From: Combretum micranthum
Taxonomy: Eukaryota > Streptophyta > Magnoliopsida > Myrtales > Combretaceae
DNA length: 64,000 nt
Direction: 5' to 3'
NCBI GenBank assembly: GCA_024138025.1
Contig: JAMXBD010004243.1
Span: forward strand, 1-64,000
The notes below the pieces were generated by a model. The model ran no database searches. It had not been told where the DNA came from and was given only the letters and a program-made list of their open reading frames with translations. Made by a program: the position numbers and the translations under genes. How positions within the stretch are numbered: the first letter of the stretch is position 1; each line of letters starts with the position of its first letter. Positions 34,955 through 46,989 of the stretch are shown in pieces.

Positions 34955-35144
34955 TGTTAGGATCTGGAGCATGCCTTCAATGGGGAGAAATCTAATGGGC
35001 TTTGTGAAAGATTACATAGATAGGCTTGATACCATCTATAAACCAAAATCTTAAGAAAATGGGTTAATGGGTATTTCCTTCATATAAACGCTTCACATAA
35101 GTCTCATATTTCTCATGTGAGAATCTCACACTTGCACCCTAACA
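34955..35144 (-). repeat. TRIM 3' LTR
   Basis: Begins TGTTAGGATCTGG and ends CACCCTAACA in plus orientation. It is an imperfect copy of 35356-35546. Confidence 0.92.
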
Positions 35145-35157
35145 ATCTCCCCCTCAA
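35145..35157 (-). other. TRIM polypurine tract
   Basis: The minus-strand sequence TTGAGGGGGAGAT abuts the 3' LTR. It is the expected primer for plus-strand synthesis. Confidence 0.85.
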
Positions 35158-35341
35158 GTGTGTCTCTATAATGGGATAGGTCATACTCCTTTTCAACAAG
35201 AGCTTGTCAAACTGACTCTACTAAACTTGCCTTGTGAGTGATCACACCTACTCACCATTGGGTTTCACAAACGAGTCATACCACAAAGCTCTTCTTTCTA
35301 CATGGTAGGCCAACTATGGGAGATTCCCAACCGAACCATCA

Positions 35342-35355
35342 GCTTTGATACCAAT
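35342..35355 (-). other. TRIM primer-binding site (initiator tRNA-Met)
   Basis: The minus-strand sequence ATTGGTATCAAAGC lies directly after the 5' LTR. TGGTATCAAAGC differs by one base from the common plant site TGGTATCAGAGC. Confidence 0.88.
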
Positions 35356-35546
35356 TATAAGGATCTGGATTATGCCTTCAATGGGGAAAAATCTAATGGG
35401 TTTTGTGAAGGATTACATCAAATGGGCTTGACACCATCTTTAACCTAAAACCTTAAGACAATGGGTTAATGGGTCTTTTCTTCTTATAAACTCTTCACAT
35501 AAGTCATATATTTCCTATGTCGAATTCTCATACTTGCACCTTAACA
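35356..35546 (-). repeat. TRIM 5' LTR
   Basis: An imperfect direct copy of 34955-35144, ending CACCTTAACA. The perfect target duplication GATTG follows. Confidence 0.92.
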
Positions 35547-35551
35547 GATTG

Positions 35552-38539
35552 GTTAATTCTAGTTGCCATAAAAGTAAGTAAAGTTGATTTCTTGCATTTT
35601 TTGTTTAATTATAGTTTCTAATTGATGTTGATGTTGGATAGGAGTAGAAATTTGATGTTTTGGACAAGTTGATGGCTTGACAAGATGTAAATTAGTATCG
35701 ATATGCAAATAGGCACATGTACCATAGGTGTTTGATGAAATGAAATATGAAGTTTATGGTAAATCGATATATGTGGTGATATGGTTAGTGATAGATGAGT
35801 AGAACTTGAATGATTAGAGTAATAATAGAGTTCTACAAGCATAAATGATGAATTTATGTTTTAGATTAGGATTGTTATACTTATACATGTGGAATGAACA
35901 TACGTGTGCACGTGAACTTGATGAGATTTGATGTTGTGTTTATAGGTTAGTTTTGACATGTTTTTACAAACACATAAGAGCTTAGTAAAGAGTTAGAGAA
36001 ACTTTGAAAATTTCGAATCAAGTATCATAGGGTAATTACTATCTTCACCACGGGCGTAATCAAGGCCATTATCCCCTCGAACCTAAATTTCCCGATTGAT
36101 CACAGTCATGACTTGGCCATGATCTCCTCTAAGTGTTTTAAAAAGCTTGACATGGCTTAGGTTATGGCCTTTATGAGGGCTGTTATCTTCTCTATGTAGT
36201 TTTAAAGCTAGATTATGGCCATTATGAAGGGAGTGATTTCCTCATAATCTTTTGGAAAATTTTTTAACAAAGCTCAATACGGGCGTATTCCTCATCATGA
36301 CCTACATCACGATCATTATAGGGGCATGATCTCCTAAATATGGGCATGATAAGGCAGTGAGATACACTACAACCCAATATCACAACCGTGATGGTGCCTA
36401 TGATGTATATCACGGCCTTTGTCATGGACATGACCAACCTTCTAGTACTCTTCATATAAAAAAAAAGATAATAAATAAATAAATAATTGATAATAATAGA
36501 TAGATGATTAATGAAATATGATATGTATATTTGTACTTGTATGAGTAAGATGTTTTGTGATGATTTGAATCTCATTTTAGTTTAATGAGTATTTAATGAG
36601 TTAATATTTCATTGTGGATTAACAAGTTTTATATGAATTGATTTTTTCAGCAGATTCTCATACTCAGTTGGGTTTGAATATAGGTTTTTTATCTAGTAAA
36701 TCAGATTATTCAAGTATGTAGTACCTTGTTTATTGGATGCTAGGTTAGACATTATCAAATCAAACTTAATTAAAGATTGGCTTAAAAACTTTATGTGAAT
36801 TGTTCGTGTGTGTGTCGTTGAATCCAGTCCGAGAAATGACAAATATGTTAATGCAATTAACATGGTAAATTAGGTGCTTAGGCTACCCCTGTCATGATGC
36901 AATGACTTTCATAAGTGACTCAACGAGTAATCAATAGGAGGAACGGTATCAAAGTAACATTTACCTACTCTTAAAATGAAGTAATATGATTTAGTTCACA
37001 TTTATGAACCAGTTGAACTAGATGATATTATGGATTAAGTTTAGTAAAGTTGAGTAACGGCTGTGAATCTTAGATGAGATTATTACTTGTAAAGTTATGT
37101 AGGAGATATAAGTATTTATGCTGCTTATATCGACCCTCTAAGTAGCTATTGTTACTGAGGACCCCCAGATTCCTAAGGATTGAAATTAGAGTTTGAATAC
37201 TTTAGTGTTGAATTACTTTATTTGAAAAAGGATAATTAATTCTATTGTTTCTTCGATTGCATTAGTTAAGATTGCATGCCACTTTGTATTTGTTTGTGTT
37301 ACTTTGTACCGGTCTCCTAGCTCACTTTTCTTTCTACAGGTAATGATGTTGATGAGTATTATGATGACTTGGGATATAGGATGGATTAGGAAGCTTTCCT
37401 TAATGAGTGGGATGATTAAGGTGATGGACTATTCTACTTTGTTTTCTTGGAAAGACAAAAAGCAAGACCTTGTTTTTGTTCAATGTAATAGAATAGACTA
37501 AGGCTTTTTCAAAAGCCTATGTTTTGTAACTTAAAGTACCTAAGTTTTCTAATATGTTTTTTACAAGTTTGGCTTTGTAATCTCTAAAGTACCCTGTTTG
37601 TTGGTACTATCATATGTATTATATAAATTTATTTACTCTCAAATGAGTAGTTGTTGTAAAGTTTCTTATCTTAAATAGGTTGATGAAGCAATTCCATAAA
37701 CTCCTTACTTTATCGGACAACCTTATGTATAATATCTCTGTATATTATGAGTGGTTGGGGACTTAGCATATAAAGTTTTTATCATACACATGCTTGGTTG
37801 AGTTGAGTGGACCAGGAGTACTAGTGTTACCAAGACAATACCTTAATGATCTTTGCATGTTGTTGTCTCTAGTAGAGTCGCACATAGAGAGGATTCTAGT
37901 AGTTTAGGAGTGGTACAAATACGGCACTGGAGTACCGAACACCAATATATATAAGTATCTATATACGTATATATGTATATGCTTGTCATAGAGTCATGAA
38001 TTACTGTGTGTTTAAGGCCAGTTTTAAATGGTTTTAAATTGAGTTAGTTACCTAGATAATCAAAAGATAATAAATTGTGCCTACTGCATATTTTACCATG
38101 TTGCATGTGATGTTGTTTATTCATGCGCATGCAGTTGTGGTTTGCCACATTAGGCCTTATGCTCACTCCTTTTTGCTTTTTTCCAGGAGCAGGTGATGAT
38201 CCAATGGTTTTTTATTTAATCAGTTATGACATTTACATGGATTATGTGGAAGACAATAGTGGAGCCAACTTTATAGCTGGTTACTAAATGAATAGCAATT
38301 TGAGATAACTAATGTTATAGAATCCTAAAGTTTAATATATATATATATATATTTGTGGTTCCTTTACGTTGTGAGATTTTTCATATGATGTTTCTTTGTT
38401 TGATTTAAGTTGGAGCTTCGTTTATGCCGATTGAGTTTTTAGATGTTGGAGATATGTTTGGTTTTATTATGGTTTAATAAGATCTGAGCCTTAGCGTGTC
38501 CATCTTAATAAGGACATGTAGTGGGCTGACAACACACTA
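35552..38539 (+). repeat. Del-like LTR (3' part), host of the TRIM and of the Athila element
   Basis: Plus-oriented counterpart of the inverted LTR at 28479-30380. It carries the palindrome cluster at 36048-36440, the GTGCTTAGGCT block (36873), the AGATATAAGTATT block (37107), and TTCTTTCTACAGGTAATGATG (about 37330) followed further on by TTTTCCAGGAGCAGGTGATG (about 38183). It is interrupted at its right end by the Athila element and appears to finish at 56187-56207 (AAGGTATTACA). That end is immediately followed by a tRNA-Met-type primer-binding site and Del gag. It is thus the 5' LTR of the element whose internal part starts at 56208. Confidence 0.6.
36048..36440. repeat. Palindrome cluster (GGCC/GATCACGG motif) in the Del-like LTR
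   Basis: A series of degenerate short units around ATCACGGCC and its complement GGCCGTGAT, for example AAGGCCATTATC, TTGGCCATGATCTCC, ATATCACGGCCTTTGTCATG. They alternate with AT-rich spacers. The same motif family recurs at 30283-30380, 38700-39060, 50170-50610 and 54700-55115. Confidence 0.6.
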
Positions 38540-39067
38540 GTAGGAGCAATTTACTATACTTATTTAGATTCATTTAGGGTCAATTATGTTCTAATTCTTA
38601 TCTAAATTAAGATAATTGATACTTAATTACAAAATATATGCATTTTAGGTGTAAAAAGTATAAATATCAACATTTGGATAGAATTCAACAAGAATTGGAG
38701 CTAAAGAAGTTTCCCAAACCACATTGCTCCCTTTATAGAGCCGATAATCTCCTCAGACATATGTAAAAAAGGAGAATGCAGACATAACATTAAGAGGAAA
38801 GAGGATCAATTGGACCACAAAGACGATCACGACCTTTGATACAACGTGATATAAGTGGTTATGTCCTCTTATCAAGTTTTGTTTACTTGATACGACCATT
38901 ATTTAATGAGAATAGATGAAGCATAGATGACATAACAGCCTTCGATATGACCGTATGGGGAATGATTTGCAGACATTACATGAAGATCAATTATGGCCAT
39001 TATCAATTGAATTTTAGTGATCTGAGGAGATAACGGCCTCTAATACAGCCATGATCTGCTATGATCC
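38540..39067 (+). repeat. Athila 5' LTR, left part only
   Basis: Aligns with 54527-55060 of the 3' LTR (AGCAATTTACTATACTTATT, AGAGGATCAATTGGACCA and others). The match stops at ATCTGC near 39057. The rest of the LTR, the primer-binding site and the 5' leader are missing, and the inserted LTR begins 11 bases later. Confidence 0.85.
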
Positions 39068-40289
39068 TGTAATCCCTCAAATTTTACGTAACATGATTTT
39101 AACAAATACTAAAAATGTAATATTTGATTATTTAGAATAATTGGAACAAGTAGTAAAAATCACTCCGAAATTTTTTTTCTATTTAAAAATGTTAAAGTGC
39201 AAATGAATTTGATTATAATTAAAAAGATCAGAATCGTTACCAATAAAAATTTAAAAAATACAAACTGAACTTTTATGATATCAAATAATATAAAACAATG
39301 ATAAAGCAATCGTTAATATAAAGATACTGAATTCTTCTTCCTTAAGTTCAATACTTAGAAAATAAATCCTACGCTTGTTAAATAATGAAATAATAGTGTT
39401 CAAGCTATCTATTAACAATATTGAGTAGCCCTACATAAAAATAGGTTGCTAATAACAAATTAGTATAAATAGATTCTATACAATAAAAATATAATATTTG
39501 GTAAAATAGATCAATATCTAAGAATCTAGCTCTTAAATAAATATTTAACTTACACTAATAATTCTAATTAAAGGATTTACAGATTTTAGAAATTGAAATC
39601 TAGAATTGTCAACATAAACTTTAATAATTTTCACAACTAGAAAATAAGCTAATTAGCAAAGGTGAAACTAAAATAAGATGTATGATTCAACAAAAATCCT
39701 AAAATAAATCTATGAATTATAGTACACTCATTCATAGCTTGAATAAAAATTTCCTTAATCCCAATAGATACAAAAAACGAGATTTCGTATCTTGAACTGA
39801 TAATTCAAGATATAATTAAAAGTATCTCTAAGTTTCAAAACCGAAGAGATAGTCTAATAACAACACTTATTGGTATAAAACAATAATCCAAAGAGGAATT
39901 ACTAAGACTACAAATACACAATAGATACTAATACCGAACAATAAATATTAATCTAGATCTAAAATGAAAATTTCAAACTCGCTGTTATACTTGTTAGGAA
40001 ACTCCGAGTTCATTAAGTCTTGATTTCTAATTTAATTTATTGAACTTGAAAAATGTAATTGTGAAAGTTAAAACACTTAAAATAATTAATTGTATAAGCT
40101 CGGAACTAAGAACTTGTACGTATAAACAACTTAGAGTTTTATAGTAACTTAGGAAAACTTTATAAAACTTGTGCATTACGGTTATAAATATACGTTTATA
40201 ACATTAATAGTGCCTAAATGATTTTAATTAGCTATTATTCAAATGATAAGCAAATAAATAAATAGATAAATAAAATAAAAATGAAAAAA

Positions 40290-41080
40290 AAAACGATCCG
40301 CTGAAACAAAACACGAACAACTTCTACGCTAGGGGAATTATTGGTTGAGGACGCTGCAGGGGAATAGAGGATACCCACCGCTGGAATTAGACACAAGCAG
40401 GAGTTTACATTACCGGCAGCAAATTGTAAGCCGAAGTCTATACATCACGCACACTAAAAGCACCAGAATTCTCCACGCTGGAATTCACTACGCATGGATC
40501 GCAGCACTCTCCACGCGCCAGAACAGAGCCTCTAGGAGCTACGTGGTGCTGCAGAATTCTTCGAAAAACAGAGGACACGGAGTAAAATTGCTGCACGGTA
40601 CAGCAGAGGATGTTGGAAACCACGTTGAAGCAGAACCACGCACGGAACAGAAGACACGAACATAAATTCTTCCATGTGCTGCAGATTGACTCCACGAACC
40701 AGGAAGCAGCAGGAAGATTGGTGTAGTTGTCCCATTGCGCTGCAGCTGACCGAGCAACAGCTTCTCCACGCGCATCCAGCAGCACCCCACATCCACACAC
40801 ACACGCACAACACAATGCTTGGATTGAAAACAGAGCAGGAACAGCAGCAGTGGATCTTCGGTTGCAAGATTTTCAACATTTGATCCATTTTGAGCCTCAA
40901 TATTTCAACATGAAAATGACATATAATCCAATACAAACAATCCACATCAGATCAACATTAAATACTAAGAATTTTAACTCAAATAAACAACCAAATCAAC
41001 ACCAATTAGCATTGAAAAATAAACCAAACAGTAGCTGGAAACAGAGGAGAATTCCACAAAATACAACAACAATTTGAACT
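40290..41080. repeat. GC-rich island in the U3 part of the long LTR
   Basis: This stretch is clearly richer in G+C and CA repeats than the rest of the LTR. It contains repeated CTCCACGC words (40467, 40509, 40765) and CACACACACGCACAAC. Between two shared landmarks (AACGAGATTTCGTATCTTGA and the TATA-like box) this LTR is about 785 bases longer than the one at 60000. The excess is about the size of the island. Open frames exist on both strands because stops are rare in such composition. I see no protein signature. Confidence 0.5.
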
Positions 41081-41526
41081 CCGATTTTTGTAAATTCCTA
41101 GGTTGTTTTGAGATGACATTTTTGACTAAATAAAGACCAATAATAAGCCTTCAAATGTCCACTGCAACCACCATTTATTATCTAGGAAAGAACAAGGGAA
41201 ATCTGAAAAAAAAAATTCATACAAACCAACATAGAAAGATAACAAAACAGCAGCAGAAAACTTTGATTTTTGGCCTTTGTTTTCACACGATTTTGACCCA
41301 ATTTTCTTGAAATTTGAGCCCTATTTTACACAAATAAATAACCTTAATTAACTAGCAAACAAACACAATTAAAAGCTCCTTGAAATCAGCCACAAATTTC
41401 ATGCAAATTTGTCCAAAAATCATCCTCAAATTCTCATGAAATTCCATCTGAGAAACAACAACAGAAATATGCATTTTTCAAGCCCAAAACCATTTCCTTA
41501 ACTTCTAAAACTTAGCCTAGTCTTAG

Positions 41527-41540
41527 TATATGTATATAAG
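41527..41540 (+). promoter_or_regulatory. TATA-like box of the long Del-type LTR
   Basis: TATATGTATATAAG stands about 1.8 kb before the AGGTGAGTAACT landmark, the same distance as TATATATACATATATT at 61137 in the related LTR. The shared position supports an LTR promoter. Confidence 0.4.
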
Positions 41541-44500
41541 CTTAAGTTAGACACAATTTGAGCTCATAACTTTCACAAAATCCTCCCAAAAACATAGCTA
41601 CAAGAAGAAGTGCGTCCAGCTCTTGTATTTTTCTTTTCCTTTGCATCATTCCACTTAGAAAGTTTAGAAAACTTTAGTAAGACCAACATAAACCTCCAAG
41701 CTTATTTTCCATATTCTACCTAGACACCAAACACACTAATAACATCAATTCCTCCTCTCCGACAACTTCTAAAAACCAAGTTAAAAGTCTTGGTTATCAT
41801 AAGATTCAAGTGGGAACTTAGCCTAACAAGGTAAGAATATTTACTAGGATTAGTAAACTTTCTTTATAGCTAAGGTTGTTAACCTCTAAAGTAGTTGGGA
41901 ACTCATCATCTAATCTTTGATCTAGGTTTGATTATTGCTTAGAAAGGGAGATGAAAATCCTTTTTCCATTCCAATCCAAGGTAAATTCTAAACTACAACC
42001 TATCCTTGTTAAATTTGTGAATAGACTTTAGGATGGATTATTGAGCATTGGAAGAAAGTTTTGTAGTTGAAAGAAGTTGTTAAATCAATTGATGAATTCA
42101 AGTAGATGGATTGTTGATGTAGTAGGAATGTTTAGATATTGTCAACTAAGGAAGACAACAACTTAAAAATATTATGAATATGGTAATTGTAAATTCGGAT
42201 TTAAGAATGAAGTAGGCAAAACAAGACTCAAATTTTATTTAAACTAGTTTAAATTCATGTCTAATACTTCTGGGATCTTATATAAACATAAAACTTGATA
42301 AAACAAGCTTTAAAAGCATGATTAGGAGTTCTACGTTACAATAAAAGTATTATGAACAAATTTATAGAAATTACACATATTAATACCTCTATATATTATG
42401 AATGAGCTTAGAATATGAATAAAGGCTTAAATGGGATCCTCTAAAATAATATACAATCAAAAGAAACTTAAAAGAATTAAACAATAAAAATTCTTTTTCT
42501 ATAAGAATCAATACTTTAAGAAATCGCAAACCAGAATTCACTCAGTTCTACTCTTAAACCAACATCAATGATACTATTATTCCTATAAGTATGATTATAA
42601 GTATTGCTATTAATATTACTACTGAGTATAATATTCAGTATTGTTGATGTTTTCACCACGAGTCATAAACGATTATTAATACTGTTATTTTCACGTTAAC
42701 GCTACTATATTTGTATTATCATCGATACTATTATTTTGTCACTAATAGTATGAAGATGATTGTTATTATTATACTTGTATTTATTGCTAATATTGATATT
42801 AACATTTCAAAACTAATATTAATGATAATATTGTAGTATTAACTTAGCTTGTTTTGCAATAAGAATGAAACTGAAGTATAATAGAAATTTAATATATCTA
42901 CATACGATTTTTATAACTTTTGAAAGATATAGATACTAAAACATACCCTTAAATAAATAAAAATACCAATTTGAGAGACAGATAAGGTTGGCGAGCAAAG
43001 AATTAATAAATAAAAATCTTCTATTAAAAACAGTAGAACTTAACAAAAGACAAACCCCTTGAATAAAACATATAGATAGCAATTAATAAAAATTATATCA
43101 AACACCGATACGGAATATTTAGGTATCTAAAATGATTTAATTAAATTATTTAACGATGCAATAATTAAAGTAATGGGTTTAGTTTAATATTCGACGATTA
43201 GAATCAGCGCCTTTAATTATAGGAAGACTTCTCTTACAGAAATAATCTAATAATAAATCTCTGTTATTTCCTTTCATAGGAAAATAAATTAATTCCCAGA
43301 TTTCCGGTAGCTTATACAACAATCTAGCGAGGACTACAGGTGAGTAACTTAGACTTGTTACATTGTTTGTGATTGTTGTTTAGTCACACTAAAATACAAA
43401 GATAATAATGACGAACTCTCATGTATATGGGGTTATGGGATTTGCTTGCTGTTTCAAATTTCTTGTTTGATAAATACTACTAACCAAAAGTGATGATGAA
43501 TGGCTTGTGAAATTACTATATGGGAAGCATGTTGAGTGTCTGAATGAAGTTGAACACTTATAACCTGACTAAAAATTATCGAACTCATAAGTAAAATGGT
43601 GCATGCATAGCATGATTTGCACATACTGCATTATGTTTTTACGAATGCCTACTACGTGTTAGAATTTCGGTTCTCTGGTAATGCTTGGTTTTTCTAGGCA
43701 GAGGCTATTAGTTCTACGGAAGCTTACCTTTGTTCTGTCGGTTCCATGGGAACTAACTGGCAACAAAGGACGCCGCCCATGGTATCGCTGTGAAATGTCT
43801 AACACTTAGTGGAGTTTCTAAGGTACAAAACAGGAGCTGAGTGTTTAAAACATCATTAACATAAAGAGATAATAATTGTGAGGATTATGGTTTCCTGTGT
43901 ACTTAGTTTCTCCTAGGTAGGTGATTCAGGGATTGGTTCCTTCAACCCCGATGAGAGGGCGTAAATCTCCATCCTGTTTGGATTCCGGTTTGTCCAAGCT
44001 TGTAATTGTTCATGTGTTTGATTGATGCCTTACATATGATTGATAATAACTTGCTTGTTGTGATAAGTCTGGTTATTCACTGAGCCCATGGTTCGCTCAC
44101 CCCCCTTACAATTTTTGTGCAGGATTATTACTAGTTGGGATTGGGCTAGGAATGTGTGAAGAGAGCTTCTCCAATGAACTCTACTGAAGATAGAGATATA
44201 GAATATTGTAAACTTAGAATGTAAATTTTATATTGTTGAAATTTGTAAGTTGTTGTTGAAATTTGTAAGTTGTAGTTTGAAACCCAATTTCACTATTTGG
44301 TGGGGGATACCGATTCTCTGCGATCTTGGTGGAAATTGGAAAATCAGATTCCATAGTTGAAATACTGTAATATATTATATATTATTTGTATGATAAACTT
44401 TTATAAATAAATAGAGTCTTGTATACTCTGACATACAAGACGGCTCTCTTGTTATGGGTGCACACGTGATACGATGGCTTTAGATAAATCCTGTTAGGCC

Positions 44501-44550
44501 CCCATATTAGAGTCGTGATAGATTCTCCTTTTTTCTTTGGTTACAGGTTT

Positions 44551-46195
44551 ATGATGCGAAGTCATGTAACTGATTTAGCCAAGTTCGATCTAGAACCTGA
44601 GAGAATAATTCATCAAAATCTCCGAAAGATTAAAGGCATCCTACAAAAATCACCTACTCGAGTGAGAGAAGCTAAGCTAGAATCTTCAAGAATGAGTACG
44701 GGAAATGAAAATGTGAACCTACGAGGGGGAGGTGAAGTTGAGGATCCTGGGAATGTTTTTGAAAGAGTACCTCCAGCAAATATGGAAAATCTGGTCGAAT
44801 TTGATGGAAACAATGCTCAAGAGGCTAGAGACAATCGGCCTGTAGCACATCCAAGAGTAGCTGCTAACAACTTTGAGATCAAATCGAATGTGATACAAAT
44901 GGTCTAACAATATGTTTAGTTTGATGGATTTCAAGATAAGGATTCTAATGTGTATCTCTAACAATTTTTTGAGATATGCAATACTTTCAAGATCAATGAG
45001 GCCTCAGACGATGTAATCTATCTACACTTGTTCCCTTTTTCTTTGAGGAACAATGCAAAGAAGTGGTTGAATGGATTACCTAGGCATTCCATCACTTCTT
45101 GGTAGTAGAAGGCAAAACAATTTATGAGGAAATATTTCTCGCCATCAAGGACTGCAAAGTTAAGGGCCAATATTTCTTCCTTCAGCCAGATAGATTCAAA
45201 GAATTTACATAAGTCTTAAGATAGATGGAAGGAATTGTTGAGAAAACATCCTCTCATGGACTCCCTAAATGGCATCAAGTTCAAACATTCTACAATGGTT
45301 TGAACTACTCCACTAAACAATTGATTGATGCCGTTGCTGGAGGAAGCCTCAATCAGAAGTCGCCTAAACATTGTATTTAGCTGTTTGAAAAAATGGCTAA
45401 CAACCACTATCAATGGTCATCCTCATGCTCAAGAGAGAAGAAACCAGCAAAGATGATGAGGTGGATGGGTCAACATCTTTAGCAATGAAGATTGAGTCAT
45501 TATCTAAGAAGTTAGATTGTTGTAAACATGGGAAACCAAGAATTTGATTATATGGAGCAAGTTGATTATATGGGAATTCCAAATTGACCCTGAAATGATC
45601 CATATAGTAACGCCTACAACCCGGGGTGGAGGAATCATCCCAACTTTAGATAGAATGATCAAATTAGTCAACCTTCAAATGTTTATCCTCCTGATTTCAT
45701 AAACCCCTACCTACTCAACCCAAGCTGGAATTATTAGAAGAAATCCTCATTCAATTCATTAAAGTATCAAACATACATGAATAGACAACTGAAGCAACTC
45801 TCAAGAATCAAGGTGCATTCATCCACAATTTGGAAAATCAGTTGGGCCAAATCACCAAAATGCTTTCTGAGAGAGCTCTAAGGTCATTACCAAGTAACAC
45901 TGAAACCAATTCTAAGGAGCAAGTGAAGGCTATGACATTGGGAAGTGGAAAGGAATTACATGATTAGAAAAGTTCCCCAGGGAAAGTGAAGGAGAAAGAA
46001 AAAGATTTAGATATCGTAGTTGAAAGTTGGATGGAACAATTAGAAGAGTCAATTGAGAAGGATGAACAATCACCTGTAAAGGAATATGAGCCTCCATTAC
46101 CTTACCCATCAAGGTTGAAGAAGACTAGGGATCATCAGCATTATGGCAAATTCTTGGAATTATTAAGCAGCTTCATATCAACCTACCCTTAGTAG
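44551..46195 (+). pseudogene. Athila gag relic
   Basis: The frame from ATG 44551/44554 gives MMRSHVTDLAKFDLEPERI and stays open to 44907. After the stop the same reading continues: FEIKSNVIQMV-stop-QYV-stop-FDGFQDKD, then ASDDVIYLHLFPFSLRNNAK with KWLNGLPRHSITSW, and RKYFSPSRTAKLRANISSF. This pattern (FEIK..MIQM.Q..QFDG, SDD.I.L.LFPFSL, W....W) is the Athila capsid region. The C-terminal part at 45986-46192 reads YEPPLPYPSRLKKTRDHQ, the usual PPIPFPxRL bridge to protease. Most stops sit where CAA or CAG (glutamine) would be expected. Gag would form the virus-like particle in the cytoplasm. Confidence 0.85.
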
Positions 46196-46840
46196 AGGCA
46201 TTGTCTTAGATGCCTTGGTATCCAAAGTTCCTCAAGGAACTACTCTCCAACAAGAGAAAGTAAGAAGAACTTTCCACAGTTATGCTTGGTGGGGAGTGCT
46301 TAGCCATCATACTTAATACGTTACCACGCAAGATGAAGGATCTGGGTAATTTTACTATCCCGTGTTTAATTGGTTACTTGCCTATAGAAAGAGCACTTAT
46401 AGATCTGGGAGCAAGTATAATCTCATGCCTTACAAGATGTTTAAGAGATTGAATTTAGGGGAGCAAAAGCCACTTGTATGAGTTTGTAATTAGCGGATAG
46501 ATTTATGAAATTTCCAAGGGGACTAGTGGAGGATGTGCTACTCAAGGTTCAAGATTTCATCTTTCCAGCCGATTTTGTCATTCTAGATATAGATGAAGAT
46601 GTGGATGTGCCATTAATCCTAGGAAGACCATTCTTAGCTACAGTTGGGGCGGTGATTGACGTCAAGGATGGCAAACTATTGCTAAGATTTGGTGGAGATG
46701 AGATGGTTATTCAAATGTCGGATGTTTTCAGGCAATCGATGGCCAATGATGACACATGTTTTAATGTTGACACGCTTGATGTAACTGTTTTGAATTTATG
46801 CAGGAATTTCTTAGCAGGGATGCTTTGGAGTTGTGCATGA
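46196..46840 (+). pseudogene. Athila protease relic
   Basis: An aspartic protease that would cleave the gag-pol precursor. The active-site block reads IERALIDLGASI (near 46395), with the Athila-type D-L-G-A-S. The frame at 46505-46840 then gives GLVEDVLLKVQDFIFPADFV and VPLILGRPFLATVGAVIDVK, the second conserved block (I-L-G-R-P-F). Stops separate the two parts. Confidence 0.85.
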
Positions 46841-46989
46841 CTCAAGAAATTTGAGCAGAATTTTCAATTGAAGAAGTAAGAGAGATGGTAGCACAATTGG
46901 AATCACAATCAGAGTTAAGAAGTGAAATAATAGTTAAGGAGATTGTGAGGGGTGATATAGCAAAATTGAAGCCATTTGTGGAAGAGCCC

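Larger units (their letters stand above)
34955..35546 (-). mobile_element. TRIM (terminal-repeat retrotransposon in miniature), 592 bp, complete
   Basis: Direct terminal repeats of 190 and 191 bp (34955-35144 and 35356-35546) enclose about 210 bp without coding capacity. The flanking 5-mers are identical: GATTG at 34950-34954 and 35547-35551. On the minus strand, ATTGGTATCAAAGC directly follows the right-hand LTR. This is an initiator-methionine tRNA primer-binding site with one mismatch to TGGTATCAGAGC. TTGAGGGGGAGAT directly precedes the left-hand LTR and is a textbook polypurine tract. Both signals set the orientation. The element needs proteins from an autonomous relative to move. Confidence 0.95.
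39068..44520 (+). repeat. Long Del-type LTR (about 5.45 kb) inserted in the Athila 5' region
   Basis: It starts TGTAATCCC, the typical Del/Tekay LTR start, and ends TCGTGATA, a mutated form of GTGACA. The flanking pentamers are GATCC (39063-39067) and GATTC (44521-44525). It shares long colinear stretches with 60000-64000: the AACGAGATTTCGTATCTTGA block, AGGTGAGTAACT (43341), TACTACGTGTTAG (43649), GGACGCCG (43767), ACACTTAGTGGAGTTTCTAA (43802) and CAACCCCGATG(A/G)GAGGGCG (43944). No Del internal region adjoins it, so it is a solo LTR or recombination product. The overlapping frames at 40345-41077 reflect a GC-rich island, not a gene. Confidence 0.7.

Noticed and set aside
36264..36575. 103-codon minus-strand frame across the palindrome cluster
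   Set aside because: The frame is a by-product of the GC-richer repeat units and has no family resemblance.
40345..41077. Cluster of overlapping open frames (89-137 codons) on both strands as candidate genes
   Set aside because: They overlap on both strands in a GC-rich, CA-repeat island inside an LTR and show no domain or start context. Low stop density from base composition explains them.
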